Below, piece by piece: positions 53,109 to 60,965 of a stretch of 64,000 bases of DNA (position 1 is the first letter of the stretch; every line of letters begins with the position of its first letter). Under the pieces are notes generated by a model that did not search any database, was not told the origin of the DNA, and saw nothing but the letters and a program-made list of their open reading frames with translations. The translations under genes were made by a program, and so were the position numbers. The DNA comes from an uncultured Lentibacter sp. (lineage in GTDB: Bacteria > Pseudomonadota > Alphaproteobacteria > Rhodobacterales > Rhodobacteraceae): NCBI GenBank assembly GCA_947497495.1, contig CANMGT010000001.1, positions 1,116,001 to 1,180,000 on the forward strand, in the 5' to 3' direction.

Positions 53109-53489
53109 GTGGAACAAGTAACAATGCTTGCTATGAAGGAGCCTGTGCAGCTGGATGCTGACAAGCTTGAGCAACTTTTTGATCAGCTGGGTGACAAAGC
53201 TGCAGAAGATGTTGTGTGCCGCGCGATGGAAGAACTTGCTGTGCGTCTTGCACAGGCCGAGCGGCTATACCGCGCTGGCAAGGTTGCTGAAATGCGCAAG
53301 TGCGTGCGCTCGATGGGCGCGATCGCAACCCAGATCGGCATGGGAATGTTGAGCAGGATCGCAAACGATGTCATTGCCTGCATTGATGCGTGCGATGGCA
53401 ACGCACTTGCGGCTGTACATCAGCGGATGCTGCGCGCTGGGGAGAGTTCGTTGACCGAAATTTGGCAGTTGCAGGATTTGTCTGTCTGA
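53109..53489 (+). CDS. Small all-helical protein of unknown function (Hpt-like outline)
   Basis: A 126-residue acidic-to-neutral protein, starting at GTG 53109 (AAGGGTGAGAGA upstream) or ATG 53124. I do not recognise the family. It looks fully helical with four amphipathic segments: LDADKLEQLFDQLGDKAAED, VVCRAMEELAVRLAQAERLY, VAEMRKCVRSMGAIATQIGM and NALAAVHQRMLRAGESSL. Segment order and the RKCVRSMGAIATQIG stretch recall a histidine phosphotransfer domain in which the phospho-accepting histidine is absent, so phosphotransfer is not claimed. It is divergent from the carbonic anhydrase gene and precedes the aminopeptidase gene by 78 bp. Confidence 0.75.
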   Translation: MEQVTMLAMKEPVQLDADKLEQLFDQLGDKAAEDVVCRAMEELAVRLAQAERLYRAGKVAEMRKCVRSMGAIATQIGMGMLSRIANDVIACIDACDGNALAAVHQRMLRAGESSLTEIWQLQDLSV

Positions 53490-53567
53490 GGCCGATTAAA
53501 GCGGTTCCCATTTGAACAGGGTTTGCTTTAGGCTTGCTGGTGACACCAGCTGAGGAGCTTGCACACC

Positions 53568-54950
53568 GTGCCGTTTAACTTTGCCCCGGATAACGATGAC
53601 GCGACGCCGCTTTATTTGCTGGAGGCTGACGGGCTTTCACCATGGCTCGCAAAGCAACCAGATGCTGTTCAAGCCTGGGTTAAGGCTGCTGGCTTTAAGG
53701 CCGAGCTTGGCCAAGTGCTGACCTTGCCGACAGAGGCGGGCAACATCAGGGCCGTCCTGGCTGGGTATGGCGATTCGTCCAAACGCGCGCGCGGCCGCTT
53801 TCACCTCGCGGGGGCTGCGGCAAAACTGCCAGAGGGCACCTACCGCCTTGTCACTGAGCTGACGGGGGATGCCTTGAGCAACGAGGCGCTCGGATGGCTC
53901 ATGAGCCATTACGCGTTTGAGCGCTACGCAAAGGCCAGTGGTACCAAGGCGCAGCTCGTGGCGCCAGAGGGCGTTAACGCGCCGCGGCTTGAGGCCATCG
54001 CAGCCGCTGAAACGCGCACGCGTGATCTGATAAACACCCCCGCAAACGACATGGGGCCGGTGGCGCTGGAAGCGGCGGCATCTGAACTGGCGACAGCCTA
54101 TGGCGCTGACTTTCATGTCATTCGCGGCGAGGCGCTGCTTGAGGAGGGCTTTCCGCTTATTCACACGGTTGGCCGTGCCAGTGCCGAGGCGCCACGGCTT
54201 ATTGACATGCGCTGGGGTGGCAAAGGCCCCAAGCTTACCTTGGTGGGCAAAGGTGTATGTTTTGACACAGGCGGTTTGAACCTCAAGCCAGGCGCCTCGA
54301 TGGGGCTGATGAAAAAAGACATGGGCGGTGCGGCGACGGTATTAGGCCTCGCCGAGATGATCATGGCGCTGGAAGTGCCAGTGCAGTTGCGGGTGCTCAT
54401 TCCCGCGGTCGAAAACGCGGTGAGCAGCAATGCCTTCCGCCCCGGTGACATTTTGCAAAGCCGTTTGGGCCTGACTGTCGAGATCAACAATACCGACGCC
54501 GAGGGGCGGCTTGTTTTGGCCGATGCACTGGCCTACGGCGCAGAAGAAGCCCCCGATTTGATGCTGTCGATGGCAACGCTGACAGGCGCGGCGCGGGTGG
54601 CTGTGGGGCCAGACTTGGCGCCATATTTCTGTGATGATGACAGCTTCGCCAGCGCATTGGAGAAGGCCGCACGCCGCGTGGCTGACCCCGTGTGGCGGAT
54701 GCCGTTCTGGCCTGCCTACGAAACCATGATCGAGCCGGGCATAGCCGACCTCGACAACGCGCCTAGCGGCGGGTTTGGCGGAGCGATCACGGCAGCTTTG
54801 TTCCTCCGGCGTTTCGCCGCAGAAACAAACTATGCGCATTTTGATGTTTACGGCTGGAACCCGACAGCCAAGCCAGCCCGCCCTAAAGGTGGTGTCGGCA
54901 TGGGCGCGCGGGCCTTGCTTGAGGCACTGCCGGAAATGTTGAAGCTATGA
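53568..54950 (+). CDS. M17-family leucyl aminopeptidase
   Basis: Di-zinc cytoplasmic aminopeptidase of 460 residues that removes N-terminal residues from peptides. I use GTG 53568 (GAGGAG 10 nt upstream) rather than TTG 53559. The C-terminal catalytic domain has VGKGVCFDTGGLNLKPGASM, MKKDMGGAATVLGLAE, the M17 signature NNTDAEGRLVLADAL, and MATLTGAARVAVGP. The N-terminal macro-like domain is present but short, as in the PepB-like alphaproteobacterial group. It overlaps the next gene by 4 bp. Confidence 0.93.
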   Translation: MPFNFAPDNDDATPLYLLEADGLSPWLAKQPDAVQAWVKAAGFKAELGQVLTLPTEAGNIRAVLAGYGDSSKRARGRFHLAGAAAKLPEGTYRLVTELTGDALSNEALGWLMSHYAFERYAKASGTKAQLVAPEGVNAPRLEAIAAAETRTRDLINTPANDMGPVALEAAASELATAYGADFHVIRGEALLEEGFPLIHTVGRASAEAPRLIDMRWGGKGPKLTLVGKGVCFDTGGLNLKPGASMGLMKKDMGGAATVLGLAEMIMALEVPVQLRVLIPAVENAVSSNAFRPGDILQSRLGLTVEINNTDAEGRLVLADALAYGAEEAPDLMLSMATLTGAARVAVGPDLAPYFCDDDSFASALEKAARRVADPVWRMPFWPAYETMIEPGIADLDNAPSGGFGGAITAALFLRRFAAETNYAHFDVYGWNPTAKPARPKGGVGMGARALLEALPEMLKL

Positions 54951-55771
54951 GGGACCGGAGGATTACCCCCGCCAACGGGCGTGTCGCAGCCGTACACTTG
55001 CGTGAGGAAGTCGAAGCGCAGGCTTATGTGGCGGGGGCGGCGCGTCAGCTTGCTGTGCCCGTTGCCGACCTTTTGCGCGCGCCGGAAGGCAAGCGAGAGC
55101 GCCAGTTGCTGGCGGGGCAGGTTGTAAGCGTTTACGAAGACCTCGACGGTTGGTCTTTTGTGCAGGCCGTGCATGACGGCTACGTTGGCTATGTGCGCAC
55201 GAAGGCTTTAGGCGTTGTGCAGCCTGCGACCCATCGGGTCAGTGCGCGGGCCACGCATGTTTACACAGAGCCGGACTTTAAAAGCCCCGAGCGGGTGAGC
55301 CTGAGCATGGGCAGCCGGATGCGCGTGTTGCGCGAAGACGGGCGCTTTGCAAAAATTCCTTCAGGTTTTGTGCCTCTGCAGCACCTGAGTAGCATAGAAC
55401 CCGAGGCAGACCCTGTGGCGGTTGCTGAGCGGCTGTCAGGAACGCCTTACTTGTGGGGCGGGAACTCTGCCTTTGGCATCGACTGTTCGGGGCTTGTGCA
55501 GGCTGGGTGTTTGGCTTGCGACATTGACTGCCCCGGGGACAGTGACTTGCAAGAAGCTGCCTTTGCAAATGCAGGCGGCGCTTACCAGCGGGGTGACTTG
55601 CTGTTCTGGAAGGGGCATGTGGCTTGGGTCGCTGACGCAGAAACGCTGCTGCACGCCAACGCGCACCACATGGCCGTGGCCTATGAGCCGATCAACGCTG
55701 CAATCCGCAGGATTGAAGAACAGGGCGACGGGCCTGTGACAGGACACAAACGGATCAAGGAGTTCACATGA
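54947..55771 (+). CDS. NlpC/P60 peptidase with N-terminal SH3-like domains
   Basis: Cysteine endopeptidase of 274 residues, probably cleaving gamma-D-Glu-DAP or L-Ala-D-Glu bonds of murein peptides. No signal peptide is visible. Two SH3b-like modules come first (about 45-95, GQVVSVYEDLDGWSFVQAVH; about 100-150). The NlpC/P60 domain (about 160-274) has the nucleophile in FGIDCSGLVQAG, and two histidines in FWKGHVAWV and LLHANAHHMAV. The layout matches dipeptidyl-peptidase VI-like proteins that process recycled muropeptides in the cytosol. It is coupled (ATGA) to the aminopeptidase before it and the ureohydrolase after it. Confidence 0.9.
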   Translation: MRDRRITPANGRVAAVHLREEVEAQAYVAGAARQLAVPVADLLRAPEGKRERQLLAGQVVSVYEDLDGWSFVQAVHDGYVGYVRTKALGVVQPATHRVSARATHVYTEPDFKSPERVSLSMGSRMRVLREDGRFAKIPSGFVPLQHLSSIEPEADPVAVAERLSGTPYLWGGNSAFGIDCSGLVQAGCLACDIDCPGDSDLQEAAFANAGGAYQRGDLLFWKGHVAWVADAETLLHANAHHMAVAYEPINAAIRRIEEQGDGPVTGHKRIKEFT

Positions 55772-56727
55772 GCAACACGTTCTTTCAGCCCGTATCGGGT
55801 ATGGATCTGCCCCGCTTTGCGGGCATCCCGACATTCATGCGCCTTCCACATGTGCCGCTTGATCATGTACGGCTCAGCGAGGTTCAGATTGGCATCATCG
55901 GCGTGCCATGGGACAGCGGGACGACCAACCGCCCAGGCCCGCGCCACGGGCCGCGCCAGTTGCGCGATGCCTCGACGATGATCCGCGCCGAACACGCTGT
56001 CAGCGGCGTGCGCCCGTTTGAGGCCAAGCGCTGCGCTGACTTGGGCGACGTGGGGCCAAACCCTGCCGATATTCATGACAGCATGAAGCGGATCACGGCA
56101 TTTTACGACAGCGTCGTCAAAGCCGGAATAACCCCGCTGACCGCTGGCGGTGATCACCTGTCTAGCCTGCCAATTCTGCGCTCGGTCGCGGCGAAGGCGC
56201 CAGTGGGGATGATCCATTTTGACAGCCATACAGACCTGTATCACTCCTACTTTGACGGTATGATGTATACCCACGGTACGCCGTTTCGCCGTGCCTGCGA
56301 GGAGGGGCTGCTTGACCCGAAACGCGTTGTGCAGATCGGCATTCGCGGCACGCAGTATGACAGTGAAGACCGCGACTTTGCGCGCGCTGAGGGCATCAGG
56401 ATTATCCCGATCGAGGAGTTCCATGCGCGTGGCCCCGAGGACGTCATGGCCGAAGCCCGCGAAATTGCGGGGGCGGGGGCGACTTATGTCAGCTATGATA
56501 TCGACTTTGTCGACCCGACATTTGCGCCGGGAACGGGCACGCCGGAAGTGGGTGGGCCGAACTCTTATCAGGCGTTGCAAGTGGTGCGCGGCTTGACAGG
56601 TGTCAACATCGTCGGCGCTGACGTTGTCGAGGTGTCACCCCCGTTTGATCCTTCGGGGGCGACAGCTTTCCTAGGCGTTTCGATCATGTTCGAGCTGCTT
56701 TGCCAGATGGCTGTGCAGCAGCCTTAA
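55768..56727 (+). CDS. speB: Agmatinase-family ureohydrolase
   Basis: Binuclear manganese ureohydrolase of 319 residues of the arginase/agmatinase family. The metal motifs are TAGGDHLSSLP, HFDSHTDLYHSY and the SYDIDFVDPTFAPGTGTPE block. VGADVVEVSPPFD closes the site. Agmatinase makes putrescine and urea; guanidinopropionase or guanidinobutyrase activity cannot be excluded from sequence. The GGDHL stretch has Leu where many members have Ser (GGDHS). Last gene of the aminopeptidase-NlpC-ureohydrolase operon; the convergent znuA ends 9 bp away. Confidence 0.87.
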   Translation: MSNTFFQPVSGMDLPRFAGIPTFMRLPHVPLDHVRLSEVQIGIIGVPWDSGTTNRPGPRHGPRQLRDASTMIRAEHAVSGVRPFEAKRCADLGDVGPNPADIHDSMKRITAFYDSVVKAGITPLTAGGDHLSSLPILRSVAAKAPVGMIHFDSHTDLYHSYFDGMMYTHGTPFRRACEEGLLDPKRVVQIGIRGTQYDSEDRDFARAEGIRIIPIEEFHARGPEDVMAEAREIAGAGATYVSYDIDFVDPTFAPGTGTPEVGGPNSYQALQVVRGLTGVNIVGADVVEVSPPFDPSGATAFLGVSIMFELLCQMAVQQP

Positions 56728-56736
56728 CGCGGGCTT

Positions 56737-57702
56737 TCAGCGCGGCGTCAGGCAGGCCTCGAAACCATCAGCAAGGCTGCCCATCAAAGCGCTGTAGTGG
56801 CCTTCGCCTATTGGAATCTCGGCGCCGATCGGGTCAATCTGGACGTGGGGAATGTCGAGCGTTTCGCTTACGAGAGCGATCGTGGCTTTTGACGTGCTGC
56901 GCTCTGTTACGAAGCAGCTCAAACTGGGCGAATTGGCGAGAACTTCGCGCAAATGCGCCGGGCCTGCGTCTTGGTCTTCGCTGTCAGTGATGGCCGCGTG
57001 AGATGTCAGGCCAAAACGGGTTTCAAAGTATTGGTAGGCGTCGTGTGCTGTGAGAAACTCACGCCCCGAAAGCGGTGTCAGACGGGTGGCTATGTCTTGG
57101 GCTTGAGCGTTGATTGCCTTGGCCGCTTTTGCAGCATTGGCACGGTAGGCGCCTGCATTGGCAGGGTCGTGCGCCGCGAGGTCTTCGGCGATGGCGCCTA
57201 GCCAGACCACAGCATTGTCCGGGTTTAGCCAAGCGTGCGTGTCAGGGCGCTCTTTGCCTTCGTCGCCGTCATGTCCTTCATGATCATCGTGTTTGGTATG
57301 CTCTTGCTCGTCCATGTGCTCATTTTTGTGAGCATCTTCGCTGTGATCATGGTGATGTGCTCCGCGTTTGGCGAGAAGGGTTGTTCCCTCTGCCACAAGC
57401 AGTGGCAGGCTGGCGGCGTTCGGGGCCATCTCTTTAAGAGCTTCGTTTAGCCAAGGCGACATGTCTGGGCCAAGCCAAACAATCATGTCAGCTGCTTGCA
57501 GGCGCTGGGCCTCGGAGGGGCGCAGCGCGTGGCCGTGTGGCGAGCTGCCCGGTTTGGTGAGAAGTTCAGGCGCCCCCACATCACCCATTACCTGCGCAAC
57601 GAGTGAGTGCACCGGCGGGACGTCGACGACGATGCGCAGATTGTCAGCCTGCGCCACGGCAGGTAAGCAGAGTAAGACAGATAGGGAGAGATTCTTTAAC
57701 AT
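56737..57702 (-). CDS. znuA: Zinc ABC transporter periplasmic binding protein
   Basis: Zinc-capturing periplasmic protein of 321 residues. Signal peptide MLKNLSLSVLLCLPAVAQA; mature zinc ligands are expected at the first conserved histidine (VPPVHSLVAQVMG), after the GSSPHGHALRPSEAQ stretch, in THAWLNPDN and in the C-terminal TDSEDQDAGPAHL region. A long His/Asp/Glu-rich loop (about 115-160; HHDHSEDAHKNEHMDEQEH) is typical of high-affinity ZnuA. It is divergent from zur-znuC-znuB over a Zur box, so it should be induced when zinc is scarce. Confidence 0.95.
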   Translation of the reverse strand: MLKNLSLSVLLCLPAVAQADNLRIVVDVPPVHSLVAQVMGDVGAPELLTKPGSSPHGHALRPSEAQRLQAADMIVWLGPDMSPWLNEALKEMAPNAASLPLLVAEGTTLLAKRGAHHHDHSEDAHKNEHMDEQEHTKHDDHEGHDGDEGKERPDTHAWLNPDNAVVWLGAIAEDLAAHDPANAGAYRANAAKAAKAINAQAQDIATRLTPLSGREFLTAHDAYQYFETRFGLTSHAAITDSEDQDAGPAHLREVLANSPSLSCFVTERSTSKATIALVSETLDIPHVQIDPIGAEIPIGEGHYSALMGSLADGFEACLTPR

Positions 57703-57726
57703 TCGAAACGCCTTTACGGTGGATTT

Positions 57727-57747
57727 GATATGTTATAACATAACATC
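57727..57747. promoter_or_regulatory. Zur box between znuA and zur
   Basis: GATATGTTATAACATAAC contains the perfect palindrome ATGTTATAACAT, the usual alphaproteobacterial Zur pattern. It ends directly at the zur ATG and is centred about 35 bp upstream of the znuA ATG, so bound Zur would block both transcripts. Confidence 0.85.
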
Positions 57748-58242
57748 ATGAAGAAAGATGCAACCCCAAAAACCGCGATCGGCTTTGGCCAGCACGACCA
57801 CGCCCATTGTAAGGCGCAGGCGCTCAAGGGCGCTGAGGCGGTTTGCGCGGCACGTGGCCTGCAGCTGACGCCCGTGCGGCGACGCGTGCTCGAGATTTTG
57901 CTAGAGGCTCATGCGGCGCTTGGCGCTTACGATGTTCTAGGGCGTTTGAGCGAAGAGGGGCTTGGCTCCAAGCCACCTGTCGCCTACCGCGCGCTTGGCT
58001 TTCTTGTCGAGAACGGCCTCGCGCACCGCATCGAAAAGTTGAACGCCTATGTTGCCTGCGCACACCCCGGCGAGGCGCATGATGCGGCGTTTATGATTTG
58101 TCGCGTCTGTGGGCTTGTCGCTGAAGCCGAGCCACGCGGCATGCTGGCGCGCACGGCCGGAGAGGCCGGCTTTCAGATCGAGTCGCTTGTGATCGAGGCT
58201 GAGGGGCTGTGTCCCGACTGTGTGGGCAGGGCAGGCGCATGA
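57748..58242 (+). CDS. zur: Zinc uptake regulator, Fur family
   Basis: Zinc-responsive repressor of 164 residues. A histidine-rich N-terminus (GQHDHAHCKAQ) leads to the winged helix (LQLTPVRRRVLEILLEAHAA, SKPPVAYRALGFLVENGLAH). The structural zinc cysteines are in MICRVCGLV and GLCPDCVG. There is no Shine-Dalgarno sequence: the Zur box abuts the ATG, so translation may be leaderless. The stop overlaps the znuC ATG (ATGA). Confidence 0.94.
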   Translation: MKKDATPKTAIGFGQHDHAHCKAQALKGAEAVCAARGLQLTPVRRRVLEILLEAHAALGAYDVLGRLSEEGLGSKPPVAYRALGFLVENGLAHRIEKLNAYVACAHPGEAHDAAFMICRVCGLVAEAEPRGMLARTAGEAGFQIESLVIEAEGLCPDCVGRAGA

Positions 58243-58988
58243 GTTTGATTGATGCCAGAGGTTTGGAAAAGCGTTTTGGTGCTGACGTGGTTTTGCACGG
58301 TGTTAACCTGAGCATTGAACGCGGCGAGATCGTCACAATCGTTGGGCCAAACGGCTCGGGGAAATCAACTTTGCTGCGTATGCTGGCGGGGGCGCTGCAA
58401 CCAAGCGCAGGCTCTGTGCAGCACGCCAAGGGGCTGGTCATTGGCTATGTGCCGCAGAAACTCGCGCTAGATGCAAGTTTGCCGATGACAGTGCGCCGCT
58501 TTCTTGACGTCCCCAAGCGCCAGCCTGAGGCGGAAGTTGCGCAGGCCTTGCGGCGTGTTAGTGTCGAGCACCTCGCGCAACGCAGCCTTGACGGCTTGTC
58601 AGGCGGGCAAATGCAACGGGTCCTGCTGGCGCGCGCGCTGTTGCAAAAGCCTGATATCCTGATGCTCGACGAGCCAACGCAAGGCCTTGACCAGACAGGG
58701 CAAGCCGACTTCTACCGACTGATCGAGGAGTTGCGCGTCGAGCTAGACTGCTCTGTTTTGATGGTGAGCCATGAACTGCATGTGGTGATGAGTGCCTCGG
58801 ATCGGGTGATCTGCCTGAACGGCCATATTTGTTGCGAGGGCACGCCGGAGATCGTCCAGTCGGCGCCTGAATACCGCGCTCTGTTTGGCTCGGGAACGCA
58901 TGGCGCTCTCGCGCTTTACCGCCACGAGCACGACCATGTTCACGACGAAAATTGCGCACATGACCACGCGCACGAGAAGGCCGAGTGA
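58239..58988 (+). CDS. znuC: Zinc ABC transporter ATPase
   Basis: ATPase of 249 residues with Walker A VGPNGSGKST, signature LSGGQMQRVLLARALL, Walker B ILMLDEPTQGLD and switch histidine in MVSHELHVV. The C-terminus is His-rich (RHEHDHVHDENCAHDHAHEK), a feature of ZnuC proteins. The ATG at 58239 inside the zur stop is preferred over the upstream open frame. Confidence 0.95.
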   Translation: MSLIDARGLEKRFGADVVLHGVNLSIERGEIVTIVGPNGSGKSTLLRMLAGALQPSAGSVQHAKGLVIGYVPQKLALDASLPMTVRRFLDVPKRQPEAEVAQALRRVSVEHLAQRSLDGLSGGQMQRVLLARALLQKPDILMLDEPTQGLDQTGQADFYRLIEELRVELDCSVLMVSHELHVVMSASDRVICLNGHICCEGTPEIVQSAPEYRALFGSGTHGALALYRHEHDHVHDENCAHDHAHEKAE

Positions 58989-59776
58989 TGCTGGATGATT
59001 TCGTAACACGAGCCATTCTGGCGGCTCTCGGCGTCGCCCTCGCGGCGGGCATGCTGGGCCCCTTTGTCGTCTGGCGGCGGATGGCTTATTTCGGCGATGC
59101 GATGGCCCACGCGGCCATTCTCGGCGTGGCGCTCAGCCTTGGTTTTTCGGTTTCGGTGTTTTGCGGCGTTCTTATCGCGGCGCTTTTGGTTGCGGTGCTG
59201 TTTTTGTCACTCACCCAACGCACCCAGACAAGCGACAGCGCGCTTGGTGTGATCGCGCATTCGGCGCTGGCTTTCGGGCTTGTCGCCGTGGCGTTAAGCG
59301 ATGCGCAGATTGACGTCGAGGCCTATTTGTTCGGTGATGTGCTGACAGTGGCCCGCGCCGATCTGGCGCTGATCTGGAGCGCAGCTGTGCTGATCGCAGC
59401 ATGGCTCGTTTGGCGCTGGCGGGGGTTGATCACCTGGGTTGTCAGCGAAGACCTCGCTTTGACGAGCGGATACAGGCCGAAGCTTGAAGAGATTGGCCTG
59501 ATCGTGGCGCTCGCACTTGTTGTGGCTGTGGGCATCAAGGCTGTTGGCGCGCTTTTGATCACCGCGCTGCTGATTATCCCTGCGGCGAGTGCGCGGCCAC
59601 ATGTGCGCACGCCAGAAGGCATGGCGCTATTGTCGGCGTGTTTCGCGATGCTGGCAGCGCTTGGCGGGTTGAAAGCGGCCTTCCTGTTTGACACGCCAGC
59701 TGGCCCGAGCATCGTTTGTGTTGCGGCCGTCGTTTTTGCGTTGTCGACGGGTTTGGCCAAGCTGCGGGGGCAATGA
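58985..59776 (+). CDS. znuB: Zinc ABC transporter permease
   Basis: Polytopic permease of 263 residues of the ABC-3 family. Typical stretches are GPFVVWRRMAYFGDAMAHAA near the N-terminus, the DVEAYLFGDVL loop and KAVGALLITALLIIPAASAR. ATGA overlap with znuC. It is the last zinc gene; the DUF1045 gene starts one base after its stop. Confidence 0.95.
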   Translation: MMLDDFVTRAILAALGVALAAGMLGPFVVWRRMAYFGDAMAHAAILGVALSLGFSVSVFCGVLIAALLVAVLFLSLTQRTQTSDSALGVIAHSALAFGLVAVALSDAQIDVEAYLFGDVLTVARADLALIWSAAVLIAAWLVWRWRGLITWVVSEDLALTSGYRPKLEEIGLIVALALVVAVGIKAVGALLITALLIIPAASARPHVRTPEGMALLSACFAMLAALGGLKAAFLFDTPAGPSIVCVAAVVFALSTGLAKLRGQ

Positions 59777-59777
59777 G

Positions 59778-60440
59778 GTGCAGTTTCGACGCTACGCAGT
59801 ATTCGCTTGCCCGTCAGATGAGGCTTTCGCGCGTGCGGGCGCTGTTTGGCTCGGCTGGGACAGTGCAGCGGGCGAGGCCTTGGCGTCGCCGATTGGAAAG
59901 TTTGCAAAACGGCCTCGCAAGTATGGCTTTCACGGCACGCTCAAAGCCCCGTTCCGGCTGGCAGAGGGGGCGACAGAGCAAAGCCTGATGGAGACGTTTG
60001 AAGCACTTGCGGCTGGCTTGCAGGCCCCCGAAGCCTTCACGCTTTCTATCGCGCAGATCGGCGGTTTCTTGGCGCTGGTACCTGAGGATGACGCGCCAAC
60101 CCTGAGCGCGCTTGCAGCCAATATCGTGCGCGGGCTCGACCGCTTTCGCGCGCCTCTGAATGAGGCCGAGCGCACACGCCGCCGCAACCTGACTCCGCAC
60201 CAAAGTGTGCTTTTGCAAACATGGGGCTACCCCTATGTCATGGAGGCCTTTCGCTTTCACATGACATTGACGGGGCATCTCGCTGACGGAGACGTCCCCG
60301 CCGTGAGGCAAGCGGCGTCAGAGCGCTTTGCAAAGCACATCCGCATACCTTACGCGCTGGTCGACATCTGCCTCATGGGCGAAGCCGATGACAGCGGGCG
60401 GTTCCACGTTATCAAACGGGCCACTCTGAAAGAGGGGTAA
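59778..60440 (+). CDS. DUF1045 protein, 2H-phosphoesterase-like
   Basis: Protein of 220 residues from GTG 59778 (GGGGGC and GAG just upstream; it follows the znuB TGA by one base). Two H-x-T motifs, FHGTLKAPF and FHMTLTGHL, mark the 2H phosphoesterase (LigT/2'-5' RNA ligase-like) fold. The phrase RRYAVFACPSDEAFARAGAV is typical of the DUF1045 family usually encoded in phosphonate (phn) operons. Here it stands alone behind znuB with no phn gene in view. Function unknown; a role with cyclic or nucleotide phosphoesters is possible. Confidence 0.85.
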   Translation: MQFRRYAVFACPSDEAFARAGAVWLGWDSAAGEALASPIGKFAKRPRKYGFHGTLKAPFRLAEGATEQSLMETFEALAAGLQAPEAFTLSIAQIGGFLALVPEDDAPTLSALAANIVRGLDRFRAPLNEAERTRRRNLTPHQSVLLQTWGYPYVMEAFRFHMTLTGHLADGDVPAVRQAASERFAKHIRIPYALVDICLMGEADDSGRFHVIKRATLKEG

Positions 60441-60443
60441 GGT

Positions 60444-60537
60444 GAGAGGCTGGACAACGACCCAAGCGGGGCTCGTTACGGTTGCTTCCTTCCGGATCTG
60501 GCCGGGTTGGCGAGGCGCTCGCCCGCGCCAACCTCTC
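60444..60537 (-). ncRNA. ffs: Small signal recognition particle RNA (4.5S type)
   Basis: On the minus strand GAGAGG (60537-60532) begins a hairpin RNA closed by CCTCTC (60449-60444). It includes the conserved apical segment GGCCAGATCCGGAAGGAAGC followed by AACC, the SRP54 (Ffh)-binding symmetric and asymmetric loops. About 94 nt fits alphaproteobacterial 4.5S-like RNA. It lies 3 nt after the convergent DUF1045 stop. Confidence 0.93.
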
Positions 60538-60574
60538 AAGGCCGATATAGGCAAGCGCGCGCGGATTCGCAAGC

Positions 60575-60916
60575 CTAGTCGGGTTTGAGGCCGCCGGGGC
60601 ACGTAAGCTTGGTGAACGCACCGACGCACCAAGCCTTGAATCCGAGGCCCTTTGCCGAGAATGTGCTGATCAAACTGTAGTCTTCATACTGTGTGGTGAG
60701 TTGTGTGCGTAGCACCTTCAAGCAGTCAGACGGGCGCAGTTTGCAACCAAGCAATAGCGCGTTACCTGTGGCTGATTTGTCGAGTGAAATATCTTGGCTG
60801 TTGATGCCGGAGAGGATCATCTCGCCAAGCAAGGCTTCTGCTCTCTCCTCATCCGGTTTGGTGAAAAACGCTGCCGAAGCGCCGAGCGCGAGCACAAGAA
60901 ACAAAAACCGCCACAT
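60575..60916 (-). CDS. Small secreted protein of unknown function
   Basis: A 113-residue protein with an N-terminal hydrophobic segment (FLFLVLALGASAAFFT) that may be a signal peptide or anchor. The remainder has four cysteines (GCKLRPSDC, AWCVGAFTKLTC), consistent with two disulphides in the periplasm. Family not recognised with certainty. It lies downstream of the nucleotidase gene on the same strand in the minus direction, with the SRP RNA gene following. Confidence 0.7.
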   Translation of the reverse strand: MWRFLFLVLALGASAAFFTKPDEERAEALLGEMILSGINSQDISLDKSATGNALLLGCKLRPSDCLKVLRTQLTTQYEDYSLISTFSAKGLGFKAWCVGAFTKLTCPGGLKPD

Positions 60917-60965
60917 ATCAAAACTCCACTGTTAGGGTTGGGCAGGTATGGCGCGGAATGCGGCT

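Noticed and set aside
52949..53164. Upstream extension of the carbonic anhydrase frame
   Set aside because: The extension lacks family similarity and overlaps the divergent small gene; the ATG at 52948 has a ribosome site.
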